Source: Streptococcus parasanguinis
GTDB lineage: Bacteria > Bacillota > Bacilli > Lactobacillales > Streptococcaceae
Assembly (NCBI GenBank): GCA_905188195.1
Contig: CAJJKY010000010.1
Span: 25,250 to 89,249, forward strand
Direction: 5' to 3'
DNA length: 64,000 bases
Shown: one piece after another, positions 1 through 8,159 of the stretch
Layout: the number at the start of each line of letters is the position of its first letter
How positions within the stretch are numbered: position 1 is the first letter of the stretch
Notes under the pieces: model-generated
What the model was told of the DNA's origin: nothing
Database searches by the model: none
Seen by the model: only the letters and a program-made list of their open reading frames with translations
Position numbers and translations under genes: made by a program

Positions 1-1119
1 ATTGATGTCAATACTGGTAAAGTCATTGCTCAGCTGGGTTCTCGTCACCAATCCAGCAATGTTTCCTTTGGTACAAACCAAGCGGTTGAAACGAACCGTG
101 ACTGGGGTTCAACAATGAAACCAATCACAGATTACGCACCAGCTCTTGAACATGAGGAATATACCTCTACAGCAGCTACTACAACAGATGCGCCATACAA
201 CTTCCCTCATTCATCAACGCCTGTCTACAACTGGGACCGTTCATACTATGGTAGCATGTCCATTACCTACGCAATTCAACAATCTCGTAACGTGCCTGCG
301 GTGAAGGCCCTGGAAAAAGTTGGTCTTAAACAAGCTAAGAAATTCCTCAATGGATTAGGGATCGATTACCCAGAAATGGTTTACGCCAACGCTATCTCGA
401 GTAACACTAGCGATTCTAGCAACAAATACGGAGCCAGCAGTGAGAAAATGGCAGCTGCCTATGCTGCTTTTGCCAATGGCGGTACCTATTACAAACCATC
501 CTATGTTAGTCGGGTTGTCTTTAGTGATGGCACAACCAAGGAATTTGAGTCCGAAGGAACTCGTGCAATGAAAGCAACAACTGCCTACATGATGACAGAT
601 ATGATGAAGACAGTTCTCTTGTCTGGTACCGGTACAAATGCTGCCATTTCGGGAATCTACCAAGCTGGTAAGACAGGTACATCAAACTATGCTGATAACG
701 AAATCGGTAAATTGACAAAAAATGCTTATTCAAATATTGTAACACCGGATGAATTGTTTGTAGGCTACACTCCTGAATATGCCATGGCAGTATGGACAGG
801 TTATTCCAATCGCTTTACACCAGTATTGGATAATGGAATACAGGTCGCAACGGATGTCTACCGTCAAATGATGCTCTATCTTGCTAATAATAATAACTCT
901 GGTCATACGGATTGGACGCAACCAAGTGGACTGTATCGAAGTGGTTCTTATCTCTACTTAAACAATGGTAAGAACAACTACAATAACTACTACTATGAGC
1001 CAAGTTATTCCACTGATCAGTATTCGTATGAAGAACCATCGTCTAGCTCTTCGAACGAAGAAAATCAATCTAAACCATCTGAGCCTTCTTCGCAAGACTC
1101 TAACAATCATAACGAATAA
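1..1119 (+). CDS. pbp1A: Penicillin-binding protein 1A, C-terminal part (5' end outside window)
   Basis: Bifunctional class A PBP that polymerises and cross-links peptidoglycan at the outer face of the membrane. The frame is open from base 1, so the glycosyltransferase domain and the start of the transpeptidase domain lie to the left. Visible transpeptidase motifs are STMK (catalytic Ser at codon 37 of this fragment), SRN (about codon 95) and KTGTS (about codon 224). The last ~70 residues are a Ser/Asn/Tyr/Glu-rich low-complexity tail, as in streptococcal PBP1A. The STMK and KTGTS boxes match the usual susceptible-type motifs; the rest of the domain was not compared. A GC-rich terminator follows 12 bases after the stop. 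Confidence 0.95.
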   Translation: MDVNTGKVIAQLGSRHQSSNVSFGTNQAVETNRDWGSTMKPITDYAPALEHEEYTSTAATTTDAPYNFPHSSTPVYNWDRSYYGSMSITYAIQQSRNVPAVKALEKVGLKQAKKFLNGLGIDYPEMVYANAISSNTSDSSNKYGASSEKMAAAYAAFANGGTYYKPSYVSRVVFSDGTTKEFESEGTRAMKATTAYMMTDMMKTVLLSGTGTNAAISGIYQAGKTGTSNYADNEIGKLTKNAYSNIVTPDELFVGYTPEYAMAVWTGYSNRFTPVLDNGIQVATDVYRQMMLYLANNNNSGHTDWTQPSGLYRSGSYLYLNNGKNNYNNYYYEPSYSTDQYSYEEPSSSSSNEENQSKPSEPSSQDSNNHNE

Positions 1120-1130
1120 TAGAATGGAGA

Positions 1131-1156
1131 AGTCGGGCTTTTGCCCGGCTTTTTTT
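1131..1156 (+). terminator. Rho-independent terminator of pbp1A
   Basis: A GGGC/GCCC-type hairpin with a TTTT loop is followed by a run of seven T, directly after the pbp1A stop codon. Confidence 0.85.
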
Positions 1157-1266
1157 AAAACAATGGTTAAAAAACCAGAACGAATAAAATCTGATTTATT
1201 TAGTTAGACTTCCCAGCTTTTTTATTTTTGAGTATATAAAAAAAAAAGAGCCTTTCGGCTCTTATT

Positions 1267-1523
1267 AGAATGTAGACAAACTATTTTAAAGCAAAATAAG
1301 TTAAGTGATTCTGCAAAAAACAAAATTGAGTTCCAATATTTAAATCGATTTAAGAAAATACTGAAACTTTCCGCTGTGAGAAAAGTGCTTGAAACGTTAT
1401 TGTTTCAGGCACTCGGAATTATTGAGACCTTAGACTCAATAATTAGTCATGGAACTTTAAAGAAGTTCGCTGACGTCCGTACTCACCTAAGGAAAGTTTT
1501 TAAGATATTTTGTCTTCAATCTG
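1267..1523 (+). repeat. Dispersed ~257-bp multi-hairpin repeat, copy 1
   Basis: This fills most of the 434-bp gap between the convergent genes pbp1A and pepC. The same sequence recurs at 42453-42709 (very similar throughout) and 30340-30588 (similar in its 3' two thirds). The ends form an imperfect terminal inverted repeat built on AGAATGTAGACAAACTAT and the complement of ATATTTTGTCTTCAATCT. Inside are nested inverted repeats: an outer AAACTTTCC/GGAAAGTTT stem, a central hairpin at 1385-1412, an AATTATTGAG/CTCAATAATT hairpin and a GAACTT/AAGTTC hairpin. No protein-coding capacity is evident. An AAGAGCC/GGCTCTT hairpin lies on each side (1247-1263 and 1524-1545), as if the element sat in a duplicated terminator. 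MITE-like mobility is inferred. Confidence 0.85.
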
Positions 1524-1545
1524 AAAAGAGCCTTTCGGCTCTTTT
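1524..1545 (-). terminator. Terminator of pepC
   Basis: Hairpin AAAAGAGCC-tttc-GGCTCTTTT just after the pepC stop. On the minus strand it ends in a T run. A second copy of the same hairpin lies at 1247-1263 on the far side of the repeat. Confidence 0.7.
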
Positions 1546-1553
1546 CTATATCA

Positions 1554-2888
1554 TTATTTTGCTAAAGCTCCCATTGGATCCCACGGTGCTAGGACAATTG
1601 GTTCTGCTTCATAGGCTGCTAATTCGTCTGCTGTTAGGAATTCTTTACGAACCACGATTTGATAGGTATATTCATCCATCCAAGCATCAGAAGCCACAAA
1701 GTAACCATCTGTACCGACCTTGTCTCCCCATGAATTTTCAACCTTCCATTTACGAGGCTGACCTGCTTCGTCTAAATCAACCCCTGTCAAGACCATAGCG
1801 TGTGTCATGAGACTTTCTGCATAGTCCAAGCGACCCGCCTTGTCTTGTGTCAAATGAATGTCCATGCCTGCTTCAAAATCGTAGACATCTGTTGCCAGGA
1901 TTCCGGCTTTACGGTTGCTGACTTGGCCTACATCTGAACCAAACCAGACAGTTTCTCCTGCTTTCATTTGAGCAATAGCTAATTCTTTCAATCGATCCAT
2001 TGGAACATTTAGGTAGCGGACTGGACGGCTACCAACCACATTGCCCAGCATATCTACGGTGTAAGATTTTCCATATGGCTTATCTGTAGTTGGGGCATTG
2101 ATAATGGAGACGTAATCGTCTAATTGAAGGTCTACATATTTTTTGTAGAAGCTTTGTGGAGTTAAGCCACTTTCGGTATGGAATTGGTTGTCCTTATCAC
2201 GGTATGAAAAGTCAAATTCACGCGGAGGCAATCCTAAAGACATAGCCAAGAAGTTAAAGATTTCTTGCAACAACGCTTGTTTCTTGCTCGCAACTGCCTC
2301 ACTATCTGCGCCTGAGTGAATCAAGTCACGCAAGATTTGCGCATCTTGACGCAAGAGTTTATTGAGGTAGGTGTTCAATTCCCGGCTATTACTTGAAGAA
2401 ATCGATTCCGGATAAACTGATTTTGGAACCACTCCGTATTTCTCAAAGAGGGATACCACCATATCCCATTGACCACCATCTTGTTGTGGGGTTTGTAGGA
2501 GAAAAGCCACCTTACGGCTGGTCAATTCTTGATCTGCTGTAGCAATCACTTGCTCCAAAAACCAGTTTGATTTTTCATACTTATCCCAAAAGAAAGTATG
2601 TGCTTGAGACAATTCAAAATCCTCCAATTGGAAGCTTGAAATCATCTTGTGACGGAAGGTATTTAAAGCCGCAAACATCCAACAACGTCCAGATGCTTTT
2701 TGGTTTGTCACCTTATCCTTGGTCAAATCAAGTGAAAAAACTGGTGTATTTTCTACTGCACTCTTGCGCGTTTCAAGCGATGCATGGATCCCATTGTGGG
2801 TAACAGCATTTTCAAGAGCCGCATATTTCACATTTGCTTCATAATTAGCATAGAGCTGGTCTGTAAATTCTTTCGTTAATTCTGACAT
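1554..2888 (-). CDS. pepC: Aminopeptidase C (bleomycin-hydrolase family cysteine peptidase)
   Basis: Cytoplasmic broad-specificity aminopeptidase of peptidase family C1B that removes N-terminal residues from imported peptides. It is 444 residues, the normal family length. The catalytic Cys lies in the GRCWMFA segment (Cys69). The His (HAMVLTG) and Asn (VENSWGD) are near residues 360 and 380. The start is preceded by AAGGAG at good spacing, and a TATAAT promoter lies close upstream. The gene is transcribed alone, between a terminator and its own promoter. Identification is firm. Confidence 0.95.
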   Translation of the reverse strand: MSELTKEFTDQLYANYEANVKYAALENAVTHNGIHASLETRKSAVENTPVFSLDLTKDKVTNQKASGRCWMFAALNTFRHKMISSFQLEDFELSQAHTFFWDKYEKSNWFLEQVIATADQELTSRKVAFLLQTPQQDGGQWDMVVSLFEKYGVVPKSVYPESISSSNSRELNTYLNKLLRQDAQILRDLIHSGADSEAVASKKQALLQEIFNFLAMSLGLPPREFDFSYRDKDNQFHTESGLTPQSFYKKYVDLQLDDYVSIINAPTTDKPYGKSYTVDMLGNVVGSRPVRYLNVPMDRLKELAIAQMKAGETVWFGSDVGQVSNRKAGILATDVYDFEAGMDIHLTQDKAGRLDYAESLMTHAMVLTGVDLDEAGQPRKWKVENSWGDKVGTDGYFVASDAWMDEYTYQIVVRKEFLTADELAAYEAEPIVLAPWDPMGALAK

Positions 2889-2915
2889 AGCAATCTCCTT
2901 TTTTCATTATTTACT

Positions 2916-2943
2916 ATTATAATCCTTTGAGCAGAATCTTCAA
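2916..2943 (-). promoter_or_regulatory. Promoter of pepC
   Basis: Reading the minus strand, TTGAAG (2938-2943), a 16-bp spacer, then TATAAT (2916-2921), 27 bp before the pepC start codon. Confidence 0.6.
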
Positions 2944-2955
2944 GTAAAAATCACC

Positions 2956-3507
2956 CTATAGAGAGGGATTCTGTTTAGAATAGATGATTTTATCCCCGCA
3001 ATATCCTTTGCGTTGAATGGCATGAGGGATGGTTTCTACATACTGCATTCCTGCCTTTTCCATGACTTTCCCTGAAGCAGGATTTAAACTGACATAAGTG
3101 GCTTTGATTTCTTTAAATCCGACTTTGTTCAATAAGAAATCCAAAACAGCTATGACGGCTTCTGTCATGAATCCCCGCCCCCAGAATTTCTTGCCAAGGA
3201 TATAACCTAGCTCGCATGATTGACTTTCCTGGTCTTGAGAAACCACACTAATATCTCCAATTACCTGATCCAGTGATGTTTTCAAACAAAGCGCCCATTT
3301 ATAAGTATCTGGTTTACGATACTGTTCGATCCATCTTTTGATCGATTCTCTGGTTCTCTCAGTAGATGCATGGGCATCCCAAGTGACATATTTCAGGGTT
3401 TCAGGATCCGAAGCCCAATTTTCAAACATCGCTGGTGCATCTTCCAAAACGAAAGGCCTCAAGTATAAATGCTCTGTCTCTATGACAAGACTTCCAAGAT
3501 GATTCAT
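2956..3507 (-). CDS. GNAT family N-acetyltransferase (RimJ/RimL-like)
   Basis: 183-residue acetyl-CoA-dependent transferase of the ribosomal-protein-alanine type. The N-terminal region (IETEHLYLRPF, then a WASDPETLKYVTW segment) is typical of RimJ-like enzymes. The acetyl-CoA binding region is ELGYILGKKFWGRGFMTEA around residues 122-140. The substrate cannot be told from sequence; many homologues act on small molecules rather than ribosomal proteins. It is apparently monocistronic, between the nadE terminator and pepC. The family call is firm and the role unknown. Confidence 0.85.
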   Translation of the reverse strand: MNHLGSLVIETEHLYLRPFVLEDAPAMFENWASDPETLKYVTWDAHASTERTRESIKRWIEQYRKPDTYKWALCLKTSLDQVIGDISVVSQDQESQSCELGYILGKKFWGRGFMTEAVIAVLDFLLNKVGFKEIKATYVSLNPASGKVMEKAGMQYVETIPHAIQRKGYCGDKIIYSKQNPSL

Positions 3508-3627
3508 AGATTGTCTCCCTTCATTTTTTCATGCAACTTGAACGTTGCAAGTTGGTTACTTTAATCTAGAAGAAAAGGACGGATGAAATCGCCCTTCTTT
3601 TTGATGCTTTTCACAATATTGTATGGT

Positions 3628-3670
3628 GAGACTACGAAATCGAACTCTGCGAGTTACCGATTTCTGTCTC
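3628..3670. repeat. Palindromic hairpin repeat, copy A
   Basis: GAGAC...GTCTC closes a long imperfect hairpin containing GAAATCG/CGATTTC and an apical ACTC-tgc-GAGT stem. The same architecture recurs at 15732-15779 with different, still complementary, bases. It lies in the gap between nadE and the acetyltransferase gene. That gap also holds a CAACTTG/CAAGTTG inverted repeat at 3534-3553. Confidence 0.75.
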
Positions 3671-3695
3671 GTTTTCCTATTTTAAGACTCGGGCT

Positions 3696-3718
3696 AAAAA
3701 GGTCCAGTGGACCTTTTT
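3696..3718 (-). terminator. Terminator of pncB-nadE
   Basis: Perfect hairpin AAAAAGGTCC-agt-GGACCTTTTT overlapping the nadE stop codon. Its symmetric A/T tails mean it could work on either strand. Confidence 0.8.
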
Positions 3719-4541
3719 ACTCCCAGAAATGATCAAATACTGTGATTGGCAGGTGGCGTTTGTGTTGGCCTTTGTACCACCATTTTTCAATAGTGGCTTG
3801 AGCTTCTGGGCTCACTTGTTTGCCTTCTAGGTAATCATCGATTTCATTATAGGTGACACCCAGCGCTACTTCGTCTGCTATTCCTGGTTTTTCTTCTTCC
3901 AAATCTGCAGTTGGGATTTTCTCATAGAGAGCAGGATCAGCTCCCAAGGCTTTAAGCAATTGTTTTCCTTGGCGCTTGTTCAAACGGAAAAGGGGTAAAA
4001 TATCTGCACCACCATCTCCAAATTTTGTGAAGAAACCTGTAATATTTTCCGCTGCATGGTCCGTCCCAATAACGGCTCCACTCCGCGCACCTGCTAAAGC
4101 ATACTGAGCAATCATGCGACTGCGAGCCTTGATATTGCCCTTGTTGAAGTCGGAGATATCCGTTCCTGTTGCTTCGACAGCGCGTTCCATGGCATCAACT
4201 GATTCCTTGATGTTAACGACTAGGCTGACATCTGGCTGGATAAAGGTCAAAGCTTTTTGAGCATCTTCTTCATCTGTCTGTACCCCATAAGGAAGGCGAA
4301 CAGCAATAAATTGATAGGAGGCATCTCCTGTCTCTGAGCGCATTTCTTCCATGGCTAATTGAGCTAATCGCCCAGCAAGAGTCGAATCTTGTCCTCCTGA
4401 GATCCCTAATACAAATGTTTTCAAGAAGGGATGTTTTTTTAGATATCTTTTTAAGAAATCAACCGAGCGGCGAATCTCTTCCTGAGGATCAATGCTAGGC
4501 TTGACACCCAATTGTTGGATAATCTCTTCTTGCAAACTCAT
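3717..4541 (-). CDS. nadE: NH3-dependent NAD+ synthetase
   Basis: Amidates nicotinic acid adenine dinucleotide to NAD+ using ATP and ammonia, the last step of NAD synthesis. It is 274 residues, the length of the ammonia-dependent single-domain form; there is no N-terminal glutaminase domain. The PP-loop SGGQDS is at residues 48-53. The start ATG overlaps the end of pncB by four bases (ATGA), so the two are translationally coupled. The pair carries nicotinate to NAD+, with the adenylyltransferase step encoded elsewhere. Confidence 0.95.
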   Translation of the reverse strand: MSLQEEIIQQLGVKPSIDPQEEIRRSVDFLKRYLKKHPFLKTFVLGISGGQDSTLAGRLAQLAMEEMRSETGDASYQFIAVRLPYGVQTDEEDAQKALTFIQPDVSLVVNIKESVDAMERAVEATGTDISDFNKGNIKARSRMIAQYALAGARSGAVIGTDHAAENITGFFTKFGDGGADILPLFRLNKRQGKQLLKALGADPALYEKIPTADLEEEKPGIADEVALGVTYNEIDDYLEGKQVSPEAQATIEKWWYKGQHKRHLPITVFDHFWE

Positions 4542-5998
4542 TTTGCTTCTCCTTCTCCATTGGCCTTGTTACGCATTTCCTCGATCAGATCCATCTTATC
4601 CTGCCAAATATCTTTGGCCAAGTCAACTGGGTAATGCTGTGGATTGAGAACGCGCTTGTATTCATCCCATAATTGATCGTAATTTTTACGAGCATATTCT
4701 TGAATTTCTGATAATGTTGGCAGTTGATAAACCAATTGACCCTCTTTAAAAATATCCACTAAAAGAGGAACCGCCTCAAAGTTTCGGACTGTTTTATTAA
4801 TGTAGGTATAAGTTGGATGGAACATTTTAAGTTCTGTCAGTTGTGAAACATCTACTCCATCGTAAGTGATGTAGTCCCCTTCTGACTTACCTTTTTCACG
4901 GCTGGTAATCCGCCAGACTTGCTTTTTACCTGGTGTAGAAACTTTCTCTGCATTATTGGAAAGCTTGATGGTATTGATCATCTCTCCTGCTTCGTTTTCA
5001 ACAGAGACAATTTTGTATACCGCTCCAAGCGCTGGTTGATCGTAAGCTGTAATTAACTTGGTTCCTACACCCCAAACATCAATTTTTGCTTTTTGCATTT
5101 TTAAGTTGAGGATGGTATTTTCATCCAAGTCATTAGAAGCGTAGATTTTAGCATTTGTAAACCCAGCCTCATCTAATTGCTGGCGAACCTTTTTAGAAAT
5201 ATAAGCAATATCTCCTGAGTCAATCCGGACGCCTAGGAAATTGATCTTATCTCCCATTTCACGCGCTACCTGAATAGCTGCTGGTACCCCAATACGAAGC
5301 GTATCATAGGTATCGACGAGGAAGACACAATCTTTATGGGTTTCCGCATAAGCTTTAAAGGCTTGATAGTCATTCCCATATACTTGTACAAGAGAATGGG
5401 CATGGGTTCCTAAAACTGGGATTCCAAAGAGTTTTCCTGCACGAACATTACTAGTTCCATTGGCCCCTCCGATGACTGCTGCACGAGTTCCCCAAATGGC
5501 CGCATCCATTTCTTGCGCACGACGTGTTCCAAATTCCATCAAAGGCTCATCTTCAATGACCGAACGAATACGAGCAGCTTTTGTTGCAATCAAGGTTTGA
5601 AAGTTGACGATATTCAAAAGGGCTGTTTCCACCAATTGACACTGAGCTAAAGGGCCCTCTACCTGAACAATTGGTTCATTCGCAAAGACTAAGTCTCCTT
5701 CTTGAGCCGATCGTACCGTCAATTCCAACTTGAGATCACGAAGATATTCCAAGAAGGCCCCATGATAACCAAGTGACTCTAAATAGGCAATATCGCTCTC
5801 AGAAAAACTCAAGTTTTCCAAGTATTTCACAATTCTCTCTAAGCCAGCAAATACAGCGTAACCGTTTTTAAAAGGCTGTTGACGAAAATACACTTCAAAT
5901 ACAGCATGTTTATTGTGGATACCTTGATCAAAATAGACTTGCATCATGTTGATTTGGTATAAATCAGTATGCAAAGTTAAACTGTCATCTGGATACAT
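4538..5998 (-). CDS. pncB: Nicotinate phosphoribosyltransferase
   Basis: 486-residue enzyme joining nicotinate to PRPP to give nicotinate mononucleotide, the entry step of the Preiss-Handler salvage route. The N-terminal DSLTLHTDLYQINMMQVYF segment, the MEFGTRRAQ motif and the GTHAHSLVQ motif are characteristic of bacterial PncB. It is first gene of a two-gene operon with nadE. GAGG lies before the start, and a TATAAT hexamer (6056-6061) lies about 60 bp upstream, probably its promoter. No de novo NAD genes are in the window. Confidence 0.95.
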   Translation of the reverse strand: MYPDDSLTLHTDLYQINMMQVYFDQGIHNKHAVFEVYFRQQPFKNGYAVFAGLERIVKYLENLSFSESDIAYLESLGYHGAFLEYLRDLKLELTVRSAQEGDLVFANEPIVQVEGPLAQCQLVETALLNIVNFQTLIATKAARIRSVIEDEPLMEFGTRRAQEMDAAIWGTRAAVIGGANGTSNVRAGKLFGIPVLGTHAHSLVQVYGNDYQAFKAYAETHKDCVFLVDTYDTLRIGVPAAIQVAREMGDKINFLGVRIDSGDIAYISKKVRQQLDEAGFTNAKIYASNDLDENTILNLKMQKAKIDVWGVGTKLITAYDQPALGAVYKIVSVENEAGEMINTIKLSNNAEKVSTPGKKQVWRITSREKGKSEGDYITYDGVDVSQLTELKMFHPTYTYINKTVRNFEAVPLLVDIFKEGQLVYQLPTLSEIQEYARKNYDQLWDEYKRVLNPQHYPVDLAKDIWQDKMDLIEEMRNKANGEGEAK

Positions 5999-6100
5999 AT
6001 GTATACCTCTTTTTTATTGATTTGTTCTATGAATTCCTACCATAAAATTAGTACCATTATAGCACATTTCAGCTCTATTGAATACTGAAAGGAAAGCATG

Positions 6101-6133
6101 AAAAAAATCTGAGACAGGAAGCTCAGATTTTTT
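6101..6133 (-). terminator. Terminator of trxB
   Basis: Hairpin built on AAAAAATCTGAG and CTCAGATTTTTT, four bases past the trxB stop. T-rich on both strands. Confidence 0.8.
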
Positions 6134-6136
6134 GGA

Positions 6137-7048
6137 TTAAAAGTTTTCTGTGATATATTTATAAACTTCTTGGCCAGCAATCGCACCGTCTCCGACGGCT
6201 GTCGTCACTTGACGCAAATCTTTTTGACGAACATCGCCAACCGCAAAAATACCTGGGACTGTGGTTCTCATATGATCATCCGTGACCACCCAGCCATTTT
6301 CATCTAAAATACCAAGTTCTGTCGCAAATTCACTGACAGGATCTAAACCGACATAGATAAAGACACCACCGAAGGCTTGCTCTCTAACCTCTCCTGTCTT
6401 CACATCTTTTAAAAGGACAGACGTTACTTTTTGTTCACCCTTAATTTCTTCAACAACTGTATTCCAAGCAAAGTGAATTTTATCATTGGCAAAGGCACGA
6501 TCTTGAAGAACTTTTTGAGCACGCAATTGATCACGACGATGGGCAATGGTCACTGTTTTTGCAAACTGAGTCAAAAAAACAGCTTCTTCTACCGCAGAAT
6601 CGCCTCCACCAACGACCAAGAGATCCTCGTCTCTAAAGAAAGCTCCATCACAAACAGCACAGTAGGAAACCCCTCTACTATTCAGCTCCTCTTCACCAGG
6701 GACATTTAATAAACGGTGGTTGGAACCTGTTGCAATCACAATAGTTTTAGCTTCAAATTCTCCGTCATCTGTGACAATCTTTTTGGTTGCTCCGTGGTCT
6801 TCGATGCGCTCTACCTGTCCAAACAAATGTTCTACACCAAGATTCTCTAAAGGCTCGAACATTTTTTCAGCCAAGTCTGGACCACTAATATTCGCATAGC
6901 CAGGATAGTTTTCAATGTCAGACGTATTGTTCATTTGACCGCCTGGAATTCCTCTCTCAATCAATGCGACTTTTAAATTGCTTCGTGCTGCATAAAGGGC
7001 AGCAGTCATCCCTGCAGGACCTGCCCCAATAATCACTGTATCAAACAT
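6137..7048 (-). CDS. trxB: Thioredoxin-disulfide reductase
   Basis: NADPH-dependent flavoprotein that reduces thioredoxin and so keeps cytoplasmic thiols reduced. It is 303 residues when started at the ATG at 7048, which has AAAGAGG seven bases ahead; an in-frame TTG two codons upstream is less well placed. The FAD fold GAGPAGMTAALYAARS is at the N-terminus, the redox pair CAVC is at Cys130/Cys133, and the NADPH-binding GGGDSAVEEA follows. It lies downstream of a small DUF4059 gene and an amino-acid ABC transporter read in the same direction. Confidence 0.95.
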   Translation of the reverse strand: MFDTVIIGAGPAGMTAALYAARSNLKVALIERGIPGGQMNNTSDIENYPGYANISGPDLAEKMFEPLENLGVEHLFGQVERIEDHGATKKIVTDDGEFEAKTIVIATGSNHRLLNVPGEEELNSRGVSYCAVCDGAFFRDEDLLVVGGGDSAVEEAVFLTQFAKTVTIAHRRDQLRAQKVLQDRAFANDKIHFAWNTVVEEIKGEQKVTSVLLKDVKTGEVREQAFGGVFIYVGLDPVSEFATELGILDENGWVVTDDHMRTTVPGIFAVGDVRQKDLRQVTTAVGDGAIAGQEVYKYITENF

Positions 7049-7106
7049 ACACAACCTCTTTCTGTTTCGTTGTAATCATTATAATTCTAACACGGTCTTT
7101 TTGCAA

Positions 7107-7334
7107 TTATCGTGCTTGAAAGATAAACAAAATCCCTATGACCGCAAAGGTTAAAATAGGAATCGTCATGATATCAATTAAAAGGATATCATACAAATGG
7201 GCTTGTCGTTGCTTGGCTGTTTTATCTTTCTTCTTAAGGGCACGGTAGCCAATCCAAATACAAGAAGCGATCCCAACTAAAATCGTTGTCGTCACTAAAC
7301 TTTGTAAATATAAGGACAATAATTTATTTAACAT
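7107..7334 (-). CDS. DUF4059 family small membrane protein
   Basis: 75 residues when started at the ATG at 7334, which follows GGAG. Two predicted membrane helices (about residues 12-30 and 50-72) flank a short basic loop RALKKKDKTAKQRQ. I recognise it as the streptococcal DUF4059 family; no function is established. It lies between the amino-acid ABC transporter and trxB, an order I recall from other streptococci, which hints at a thiol or amino-acid transport link but does not prove one. Confidence 0.75.
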   Translation of the reverse strand: MLNKLLSLYLQSLVTTTILVGIASCIWIGYRALKKKDKTAKQRQAHLYDILLIDIMTIPILTFAVIGILFIFQAR

Positions 7335-7354
7335 CACGACTCCAAATATTTTTA

Positions 7355-7369
7355 CATTTTCAGAAAACA
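7355..7369 (-). promoter_or_regulatory. CodY-like box upstream of the DUF4059 gene
   Basis: CATTTTCAGAAAACA matches the CodY box AATTTTCWGAAAATT at 12 of 15 positions. It lies 20 bp before the start codon. A single match of this quality in AT-rich DNA is suggestive only. Confidence 0.3.
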
Positions 7370-7415
7370 AACCCAGCTAGCATCGCCAGCTGAGTCTTAC
7401 CTCTCCTCTATTATA

Positions 7416-8159
7416 TCAAACATAGGTCCGTTTGTAACTAGCAAAGAATTCTTTTGTCCGTTCTTCTTTTGGATGTTGCATGATTTCCTCTGGTGTTCCA
7501 GATTCAATAATCCGTCCTTTATCCAAAAATAAGACCTTATCTGCTACTTGCGCTACAAAAGACATATCATGACTGACCAGTACCATGGTTTGTCCTGATT
7601 TTGCTGCATTGGCAATGGATTTTTCAACTTCTCCAACCAATTCTGGATCCAAGGCTGAAGTCGGTTCATCCAACAAAAGAACTTCTGGTTTCATAGCCAA
7701 GGCACGGGCCAAAGCCACCCGTTGTTTTTGTCCACCTGAGAGGTGACGAGGATAGTGATTTTCACGATCCGATAAACCGACTTTTGCCAGTTCTTCTCGA
7801 GCAATTTTCGTTGCTTCTTGATCGGATAAGCCCTTCACAACAACGAGCCCTTCTTTCACATTTTCAAGGGCTGTTTTTCTACCAAACAAATTAAACTGTT
7901 GGAACACCATGGCCAATTTTCTTCTTAAGGTTAAGATTTGATCTTGAGTAATGTGCTCAAAATCAACTTCGAAATCATCAATCTTAATTCTACCACTATC
8001 TGGTGCTTCCAAATAGTTTAAACTGCGTAAGAAGGTTGATTTACCAGCTCCCGAAGACCCGATTAGGGCCACGACTTCCCCTTTTTGAATTTCTAAACTT
8101 AGATTATTTAAAACCTTTTGACCTGAAAATGTCTTTGATAATTCTGAAATATAAATCAT
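7416..8159 (-). CDS. Polar amino-acid ABC transporter, ATP-binding protein
   Basis: 247-residue ATPase of the GlnQ/TcyC class that powers uptake of polar amino acids. Walker A GSSGAGKST is near residues 33-41; the signature LSGGQKQRVALARAL and Walker B LLLDEPTSALD follow. Its ATG overlaps the stop of the permease gene by one base (TAATG), so the pair is coupled. No substrate-binding lipoprotein gene adjoins, so a separately encoded binding protein must serve it. Closeness to trxB makes cystine a reasonable guess but not a demonstrated substrate. Confidence 0.9.
   Translation of the reverse strand: MIYISELSKTFSGQKVLNNLSLEIQKGEVVALIGSSGAGKSTFLRSLNYLEAPDSGRIKIDDFEVDFEHITQDQILTLRRKLAMVFQQFNLFGRKTALENVKEGLVVVKGLSDQEATKIAREELAKVGLSDRENHYPRHLSGGQKQRVALARALAMKPEVLLLDEPTSALDPELVGEVEKSIANAAKSGQTMVLVSHDMSFVAQVADKVLFLDKGRIIESGTPEEIMQHPKEERTKEFFASYKRTYV

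Noticed and set aside
1267..1523. Calling the three-copy repeat a pneumococcal BOX element
   Set aside because: It is similar in size and hairpin content, but the module sequences I remember for boxA/boxB/boxC are not visible, so the name is withheld.
1376..1798. Open plus-strand frame of 140 codons running from repeat copy 1 into the pepC region
   Set aside because: It spans non-coding repeat hairpins and the antisense of pepC, has no ribosome site, and ends inside a well-supported gene.
3570..3600. AAGGACG/CGCCCTT hairpin with flanking T run as a further terminator
   Set aside because: The stem has a mismatch and no gene ends nearby in the matching direction; the nadE terminator at 3696-3718 is far better.
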